NCBI GenBank assembly: GCA_015143295.1
Contig: CM026570.1
Coordinates: forward strand, 9,138,047-9,202,046
Source of the DNA: Tetracentron sinense
Taxonomy: Eukaryota; Streptophyta; Magnoliopsida; Trochodendrales; Trochodendraceae
Length of the DNA stretch: 64,000 nt
Direction: 5' to 3'
A program made the translations under genes and the position numbers. Positions 57,065 through 64,000 of the stretch are shown one piece after another. The notes under the pieces were generated by a model, which saw only the letters and a list, made by a program, of their open reading frames with translations, was not told the origin of the DNA and ran no database searches. Each line of letters begins with the position of its first letter. Positions within the stretch are counted from its first letter, which is position 1.

Positions 57065-59686
57065 TGTGAACACCCCATTTTTACACCCCTAAAATTCCTT
57101 TTTCTAATTTAATTTAATTAATTATTTTTATATATTTCTTTAATTTATTTTTCACATTATTTGTTTGGTCTCAAGAGAGAGAAAGATTGAGAGAGTTGGG
57201 GAGGGGTTCAAGTCCAAGTTCAAGACCAAGACCAAACCCCATCCAATTCCTAAAAACCAAACCCCAAATTCAATCCAGGGTCTTCTAAAGCCCAAAAGCC
57301 CATACCCATGTCTATAAGATCAAGAGATAGGGTTTAAAATCCCAAACCTCATTCGGTTGAGAACAGCAGCCCCCACTCTCTCCTTCTCTTCTCTCTCCCG
57401 ATCTCAGTCCAACGGCGAGGACAGCGCCCCCACCGTCTCAGCAACAACCTTCTCTCCCTCTGCTTCTCTTTATCGCCAGCGGCACCACCTTTGATGAGGG
57501 CCTCCACCATCGTGCATCTCCATCTTCTAACATCAGATGCCATCCAATTTCGGCCAGACCAGAAGCTCCGGCGAACTAAGTTAGCATCAAATCTCTTCAA
57601 TCAGCAGCGTTGTTGGCGTCTAGCATCCCTTCTCTTCTCAAATTCGGCAGTTGCTCCGGTTATCTTCTCAGGCCAAGATTCACCTCATCCAGTACCTCCA
57701 ACCAACAGCTTTTCTCCGGCGAGCTCGATCAGTGCTGGTCACCTGATTACGCCCCATTCTCTCCTAATCTCACTCCACCAAATCCAATCTACTTCTATAT
57801 CCTTCACCTCCGCCAACGACAGTGCCTCCGGTCAACTTCCCTCTCTCCCTTCTCCATCAAATCAGTTGCTCCATCTCCCATGAATCCGACTAGAAACATC
57901 CCAGCTCCATCATCACCGACAACAACTTCAAGCTATCTAGTTCAGTCCAGTTCACCGGAGCCGCCATCCCATCACCAGTCCAGTGTGAGATCAGTTCCAA
58001 TCACCCTCTCCGGCGAGATTCAACATCAGTTCCAGCCATTAGCTCATCTTGTTTCTCAGATTTGGTGCATCAACCACCAGCAGCCCATCGGATCCCTTGC
58101 CTCTTCCTCTTCTCGGATCAACGGAGCAGCCACCATTATTGCCGATCTACCATCAACCATCGCAGGTGTGATCCATTCATGTCTATTTAATTTCTTTGCA
58201 CAGTAACTTGGTATGGTTTGTTTTCTGGAATCCGACAATGGTCGGGGTCCCCTTTATTTATCTTTGTTGTGGGATCATTGGTTAAAAAGGGATCAGGCTT
58301 GGTTTAGTTGCTTTGAGATCTGAGGCAATAAGGGATTTCCTATTGAAAACTATGATCAGGTTATGATTTAATGGGTTTTGAACAGAAATTTTTTGTCTCA
58401 ATTTGTTTTGATTTCTAAAAAAAAAAAAAAAAATAAATTGAAAACATGATCATTTGTTTCTTTTTTTAAAAAAAAAAACCAGTGATGGAGTTTTTGTTGT
58501 AACATTGTTATAGATCTGAAATCTTACTTAGAGCATAACTAGTTTGAGGCTGGGGATAACCATTGAACAAGTGTTGGCCATAACATCATTTTCTTTTCAT
58601 TTTATTTCTTCTAAACTGGTCGTAAGTTAGCATGTCATACCAATTTTAAATAAATCCTTCATTCGCACCAGATCCAATTTCTCTTATAGTGTTATTGTGC
58701 CGAAGTTGGTTGGCTAATTTCATTAGTCCATTGGCCCTGGCATAGTAATTCTAAATAGACCTCAACCTGATCTCTGGATAACTTTTAACCTCGATAGCAT
58801 ATGATAATTTAATTAATTTTATTTAGTTCATTCTTGAAATCTTTATAATCTTTAGGCCTAGCAAGCCTGATTCTTAATTTGGTCGCCCTCTTGTAATTTG
58901 TTGGTAATTTTATTCTTGTATGTGTGTGCAATCATAGGATTAGGCCGTAGCTTATTTTTTTCTTTTTGCCTACCTTGGGCGCTTAGGTGATTTCTTACCC
59001 TAAACAACTTGCCTACCCCGTTAGTTAAAAAATACAAAAAAAATCAAAAAATGCAAAACAACAAAAACATTCAAAAAACTCACAAAATTCAAAAAAGACC
59101 TACCCTAATAAATGAACGCCCCCTAGCGCTCCCCCATGAGCACCTAGCTGCGTAACCAAATCCCGGAGTGAGATTCATAAATCTCAACTCCGCTTCCCCC
59201 AACTCAAACACGAGTTGGAAGTGACCATACTCCGAAACGAGTATAAAAACAGTCACGGACCCCCGAACTACTATGAGGGTCTGATTCCGACTAATCGGAT
59301 AAGTAGGCAGCCCAAAACCAGGGTTCGACCCCAACCAAAAATAAAATTTTTACACCCCATATTGATTTGTGTTTGATTAGCAAAATTAATAATTATTTAG
59401 GAAATTTTAAGTGATTTTAAATGTTTAGCTTGGACCTAATGAGTAGGTTACCATCATTGGATGGAGGTCCTGGGGTGCCTAACCCCTTCCCCAGGACTTA
59501 AAGGGATCTCTTACCTAGACTACTCTGGACCGTAGACCCCCTTATTTTGGATTATCTCGAGATCCTACTTCCCCTAAGTAGGTGGCGACTCTTAGAATAA
59601 ATTTAGCGTTATTCCTCTACTCTCGGACCTTATCTCGACACTTAGAGTTGAGAGGGGAGGAAAGGCGGTAAATTTTGGTGTTTACA
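57065..59686 (+). mobile_element. solo LTR, 2.6 kb, with 5-bp TSD CATTT
   Basis: It starts TGTGAACACCCC and ends TTGGTGTTTACA (TG...CA). Exact CATTT lies on each side (57060-57064, 59687-59691). The last 350 bp have the modules 'gtaggcagcccaaaacc', 'gggttcgacccc', 'ggggtgcctaaccccttccc' and 'aggtggcgactctt', shared with 22967-25929 and reminiscent of Tat/Ogre Ty3/gypsy LTRs. A promoter-like, CT-rich stretch with Pro/Ser-rich frames lies at 57350-58200; these frames overlap on both strands and are not convincing genes. No gag or pol, so this is a recombined single LTR. Confidence 0.8.
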
Positions 59687-59691
59687 CATTT

Positions 59692-60115
59692 TGTACGGGG
59701 TCGATACATTTTGTACTGGGTTAATGCATAAAATGTACTAGGTTGATACATGAAATGCACTAGGTTGATACAATGTATCAACCAAGTGCATTTTGTACGT
59801 GGTCGATACATTTTGTACGGGGTGATGTATAAAATTCACGGGGTCGATGCATGAAATGTTCGTGCATTTTTTACTGGGTCGATGCATTTTGTACGGGGTC
59901 GATGCATTGTATCGACCAAGGTTGATACAATGTATCGACCTTGTGCATTTTTTACGGGGTCGATGCATGGAATGCACTAGGTTGATACATGTGTGCATTT
60001 TTTGCGGGGTCGATGCATTGTATCAACCTAGTGCATTTTGTACGTAGTCGATGCATTTTGTACTAGGTTGATGCATAAAATGCACGAAGTCGATGCATTG
60101 TATTGACTCTGCGTG
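59692..60115. repeat. 20-22 bp palindromic satellite array, right part
   Basis: The array resumes directly after the LTR in reverse orientation ('acggggtcgatgcatt', 'taggttgatacaatg'). It is the displaced end of the 55487-57064 array. Confidence 0.85.
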
Positions 60116-60829
60116 CACAAAACTTCAGGAAACTCAGATTTTTGAGACTTTTTCATATTTTCTTATTCTTTCAAAACCAGTATAGATGTTAATGGAGGGA
60201 TATTTGGAAGATGAGGAGAGTGGGTGAGCTTCATTCATCTCATCCACGTACGTATTTTCTTCTTCTTCTTCTTCAAATGAAGAACTCTCGCCGGAAATGG
60301 GGTGGGAACGAAAATCTCTCATCCACGAACCTAAATCCCTCTTCTTCTTCTTCTTCTTTTTCTTTCAAAATCAGTGGAGGGGTATTTAAGACTTTACATA
60401 AATACTGAATTATGAAAAATGGATCATAAGGGCATTTAGAGAAGGGTTTTCAAAACCTGGATATTTAGACAAGAACCTCATATTAGAAGGGCAATCTGGG
60501 AAAAACCTCAAAAATATGCTTCAACCTGCAGGGACGAAAATCCCAAGAAATGGGGTTGCATTTATACGCGGGTTGATCCGCCCGTAATGGATAGACATGG
60601 GATCTTCTCCAGTTGCAACTAGTGAAGAGACCACTAGCATTCAACTAGGAAGCGCCACACATTTGATTGCATGCCTTTTAAGGTGTGTGTACAAGAACCA
60701 AAGATTTGGTCCAGGGTATGTGTTTTGGTTGGTGTGCACACATCTTGAAAGGCGTGTACAAGGGTATGTGGCGGTTGATTGCATTGGCGGTCTCCTCTCC
60801 AGTTGCAATCAGAGAGAGTTGGGATCTCA

Positions 60830-61070
60830 GAGAGAGTTCAATCGTGATTGAACTCTCTCTGAGTTCAATCACACCCACAAGTCAACACGTGTTCTTTTTA
60901 ATCTCATTAACTGTGGTTAAGATTTACTAATCTTTATCGTTCAACAATCTTAATCTTAGTTTTTTTTAAAAAAATTTACCGTAAGAGTTAAAATTTCTTC
61001 ACCAGGATAAAAAAGAAAAGAAAAAAAGAGGGCATGTAAGTGCAAAGGAACTCTCAGAGTTCAATCGCAT
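60830..61070. mobile_element. foldback MITE with a perfect terminal hairpin
   Basis: The left end GAGAGAGTTCAATC-gt-GATTGAACTCTCTC is a 14-bp perfect hairpin (60830-60859). Family blocks follow ('cacacccacaagtcaacacg', 'ttaactgtggttaagattt'). The right end near 61045-61066 ('gaactctcagagttcaatcg') is also a hairpin. No clean target duplication. Confidence 0.65.
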
Positions 61071-61370
61071 AAGTCTTATGAATAATGAGTGTGAACTAAT
61101 TCACGCATTAGTACAATCACGTACCAGACACTGATAGATGGAACAATTCTAAGGCTGAGTGAATTTTAACCACAATTAATGAGTGTTAAAAATGAGGGTG
61201 GAGAAGTATGGAAATGCGTTGTAAGTTAAAGAGTTTTCCAAAAAATTGTATAATATTTATTTGGAGGGTCAACCAAAATCTATACTATTTCATAATTGAT
61301 TACACACAAAGATCTGATTCTTGATAAACTAAAACAGTTTAAATACAAAGAGAAGCTGATGTTGAGCGGA

Positions 61371-61496
61371 GCTCCCCTTTTTAGACTATCGCAGTGGTAA
61401 TCTTGTAATTATGTTGTATTGCAAATTGCCTCCATCTCTTATACTAATTACAAACATGCCATGACCATAGTGAAAAAAGGGGAGCTCTGCTTCAAA
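61371..61496. mobile_element. short foldback MITE
   Basis: 'gagcggagctcccctttt' at the left and 'aaaaggggagctctgcttc' at the right face each other; inner 'cttgtaatt' and 'aattacaaac' extend the arms imperfectly. Related family unknown. Confidence 0.55.
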
Positions 61497-61609
61497 GCGA
61501 GCTTTGGCTTAAAATTAATCTCATAGCTAAAATGGTGAAACAAGATTCTCATTGGCCATTGCCCACCCCAAATAGTAGTAAGGCAAGAATAATAGAAAGA
61601 GTAATGTTT

Positions 61610-61740
61610 CTAAGACCGTCTTAGGGCCGAGACCACCGTGCTCTTATAGCATGTTCTCGGTGATCTCGGCCCTAAATGGTCTCCGTAGCAAAGTCCTAAA
61701 AAAATGGTCTCCGTAGCAAAGTCCTAAAAGAAAAGGCTCG
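61610..61740. repeat. inverted repeat with a 34-bp direct duplication
   Basis: 'ttagggccgagaccaccg' and 'gatctcggccctaa' are inverse arms. 'aatggtctccgtagcaaag' with 'tcctaaaa' is repeated directly at about 61675 and 61704. A diverged partner ('gactgtctcagtggtctcag', 'ccctaagatggtc') lies at 63150-63205. Confidence 0.5.
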
Positions 61741-61812
61741 CAAAAGGAAATTCATTTGTTAGGCAATTAGAATCATTTAATTAAAATTTTCTTCCAAGCT
61801 CCAACCCATATA

Positions 61813-62274
61813 CAAGGTTTGAAATTTTGAAATTTGTAGAGATTTCGGTCAGCCAACCCGAACCGAAATCCTAAAAAATTGCGGGATCTCGGTAAAATTT
61901 CGAAATCCGAAATATTAATATTTTATTAATTATATATATTTTATTAAACATATATTTTAAAAAATAATATCTCATTAAATTTTGTATATTTATATAAATA
62001 TTATTATTTCTTTCTAAAATTAATATATAAATTTTCGAAATTTCACGAAATTTTAATAAAAGTATCAAAATATTTCATAAATATTTCAGAATTTTAATTA
62101 AAAAACAATAAAAAATCAATTTATGAAATATCGCCGAAATTCCGAAATCTTTGAAATCCGACATTTGACCCCGAAATTTCCGAAATCCGTTTTCCGTAAT
62201 TTTCTCCGTATCAATGTCATTGGGGTAAGACGAAACCGAAATTTCGCGAAATTTCAACGAAATTTGAAACCTTG
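61813..62274. mobile_element. hAT element with 8-bp TSD CCCATATA
   Basis: CAAGGTTTGAAATTT and AAATTTGAAACCTTG are perfect inverse ends. Exact CCCATATA copies lie at 61805-61812 and 62275-62282. The arms are made of 'gaaatttc' and 'cgaaatcc' motifs; the centre is AT-rich. A diverged relative sits at 5602-6080. Confidence 0.92.
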
Positions 62275-62289
62275 CCCATATATGATTTC

Positions 62290-64000
62290 AGGCGGTAAAG
62301 GTCCATCAACAATGACGGGCGCTGCCCCATTATAGACTTTTACTTCATAATTCATAAAATTAGATGGATTATGATTTCAATAATAATAATAATAATAATG
62401 ATAGTTATTGTTATTATTATTGATAGAACTTATTATTATTGTATTAATATAATAGAAGTGAGTACAGGGTTCCTGCTTCTCAGTAAGCATTAAAATACTG
62501 TCCGACAATATATGAAGGATATTTTTATGGTCCACTTGATAATTAGATATTATCTAATCTAATAATAGAAGATTGAGGAGCATGTGTGAAGTGGGACTTG
62601 TTTAAATGGTGGTTTAACTCATGTGGGCATTCCAGTGCCAAATCAGTTTTTGGATCGACATGCAAGATCCGTGGTACGTTTGACTCTGTTTCACTTAAAA
62701 TAATCTAATACCACTTTCTTGCACTTTCCCAGCGATATCTTAGGAAGCTCATGCCCTGCAAGATTAGTGTGCCAATGCAGAGCAACATGGACTTCAGTAT
62801 CTTAGATCAGAGCTGTTTATTTGTTTTTGTTTGATTTTTTAGTCACAAGCCAGCCAAACTTAGGTCCACAAATGCAGTCTCTCTCTCTCTTAAAATAAAT
62901 GGGTGTTGAGTTAGTTTTAACTGATCAGGAACTTGGTTGAATTTTTTTTTTACAACACATGCTTTAATAGAAGATATGATTGTTGATAGACTAGAATGAC
63001 GGAACATAATTCAGATTGCCGATCTCAGGTACTTTGAATGAGATACTGATGACAAAGAAGATGAGAGTGAAATAATTTCGATGATGTCTCTATGTTTTAG
63101 TTCAGTTATGTGGATTTCACATAGTGGGCCCACCTAAAATCCCTTGCCCGACTGTCTCAGTGGTCTCAGGCCCCTAAGATGGTCACAGAAGCTTTGTCCT
63201 AAAATCTAATATCTAAGCGTAGAATGGTTGCTTCATGTCATCCTGCCTGTTTTGGATCCTCTTTATCTTCTTGTGTATTTTTGGAGTTTCTCATTCTGTA
63301 TAGATTAGAGCTGTTAATTGGCCAGGTTTTAGTCCTAGATAACTGCAAGGCCTGATAGTTGAATGAGTTGGGCTTTATCATTATATTCATGGCTCAATGG
63401 GCCATTGTCATGCATTTTTGTTAGCTGAAATCTTTATGCATCTATGCTTGCTTTTACTCCATTAGAAACCCTTGTTTGTTTATCAAACCAATTTGTTGAA
63501 CACTAGATGAAAGAGTCGAGCCCATGTAATTTGGCTGTTGGTGCTCTCAGACAAAACATGGACGCCACTCACAGTTCCGTCATCCCTTCGACTATCAGTT
63601 TGGCCATTTGGTGATGGTAACCGGCCGGCCTTGCACTCTATGCTATGCAAAGAATGAGGGTATTTTCTAGTATCTATAGCCCAAGGGCTAGGTTGGGCCT
63701 GTTTTTATAAAACCCACTCACTTGAGGATTGGACTTGCTAAAGACTATGTAGAGCCTGGCCCATCCCTCATGCATATATTGCAGTGTATAGTAAGATCTA
63801 ATAAATTATCTTTTTTGTAACAGTAATTAACGGGTTACAAGCAAATGCGATTGTAATTTCTACCACCCTTACCTTCCAAAAAATATACAATAGGAAATTT
63901 ATGAACTTAACCCTAGTTTCTTTATTCTCATTTCTTTTGCTTAGACGCAAACAATACAACCTTTGCTCTCTTACCTCTCAAAGTTAAAAACTAAATCTCA
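62290..64000. other. right-hand intergenic sequence
   Basis: (AAT)n at 62379-62399. A weak 'tagagctgttaattggcc' at 63306 resembles a hAT end, with GC-richer 'gggcctg' sequence up to about 63760, but no right end or target duplication is clear. No gene with a recognisable domain reaches the window edge. Confidence 0.35.

Larger units (their letters stand above)
55097..60515. mobile_element. giant foldback element with satellite-filled arms, split by an LTR
   Basis: 'ggtttttcccagattgccc' at 55097 and its inverse ending near 60515 open two matching arms. Both continue with 'gttttgaaaacccttctct' and later blocks such as 'cccactc..cctcatcttcc', 'ttggttttgaaag' and 'aaatctgagttt', then enter a 20-22 bp satellite. 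The sequence turns round near 56480. The left arm is about 1.39 kb; the right arm, after subtracting the LTR and its duplication (57065-59691), is about 1.41 kb. No transposase is visible. The very long TIRs suggest a Mutator-like or other foldback class; the outer target duplication could not be read. Confidence 0.75.

Noticed and set aside
57349-58238. Pro/Ser-rich frames (130 and 198 codons) inside the LTR as genes
   Set aside because: They overlap each other and minus-strand frames, sit wholly inside a TG...CA repeat and match no domain; GC- and CT-rich composition alone explains the long frames.

Overview
The window is nuclear DNA of a flowering plant. Its genes are sparse, split by spliceosomal introns with GT-AG borders, and sit in AT-rich sequence crowded with plant transposable elements. 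The species cannot be named from the sequence; nothing in it points to a grass.

Five loci look like real genes. (1) The 5' exon of a probable plastid-targeted protein runs off the left edge on the minus strand (1-155). (2) A complete ten-exon cytosolic O-acetylserine (thiol) lyase (cysteine synthase) lies at 8085-11726 on the plus strand; its exons join into a 325-residue protein with all key motifs. (3) Prefoldin subunit 2 is a single coding exon at 16778-17230, apparently preceded by a 5'-leader intron that is full of transposons. (4) A U2 snRNA gene lies at 17992-18191 on the minus strand, with a plant upstream sequence element and TATA box at pol II spacing. (5) A complete OVATE family transcription repressor of the OFP12/16 type lies at 44112-44759 on the minus strand. 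These are unrelated housekeeping or developmental genes, and there is no sign that they act as a cluster.

Almost everything else is repeat. 1-7.5 kb holds decayed foldback elements, an hAT-type insertion with an 8-bp target duplication and a three-unit tandem repeat of about 620-665 bp. 12-16.5 kb has two relatives of one hAT family in opposite orientation, the second split by a Tourist-type MITE that itself carries an 83-bp tandem array. 18.9-26 kb holds a probable LTR, SINEs and a 3-kb LTR-like unit rich in CCTAAA-like and TTAACCATGGTTAA motifs. 26-31.5 kb is AT-rich and gene-poor. 31.56-32.72 kb is a 5'-truncated LINE with a 12-bp target duplication. 33.3-44 kb is a mosaic of foldback elements, hAT insertions, LRR and LRR-extensin gene debris and tandem duplications. 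45-54.6 kb has more of the same families.

The most striking structure is at 55.1-60.5 kb. It is a giant foldback element whose two arms, each about 1.4 kb, are largely built of a 20-22 bp palindromic satellite. Its right arm was later split by a 2.6-kb LTR (TG...CA ends, 5-bp duplication CATTT). A second recurring novelty is a family of short foldback elements with 9-bp target duplications whose outer ends are themselves hairpins; the hairpin sequence differs between copies while pairing is largely kept.
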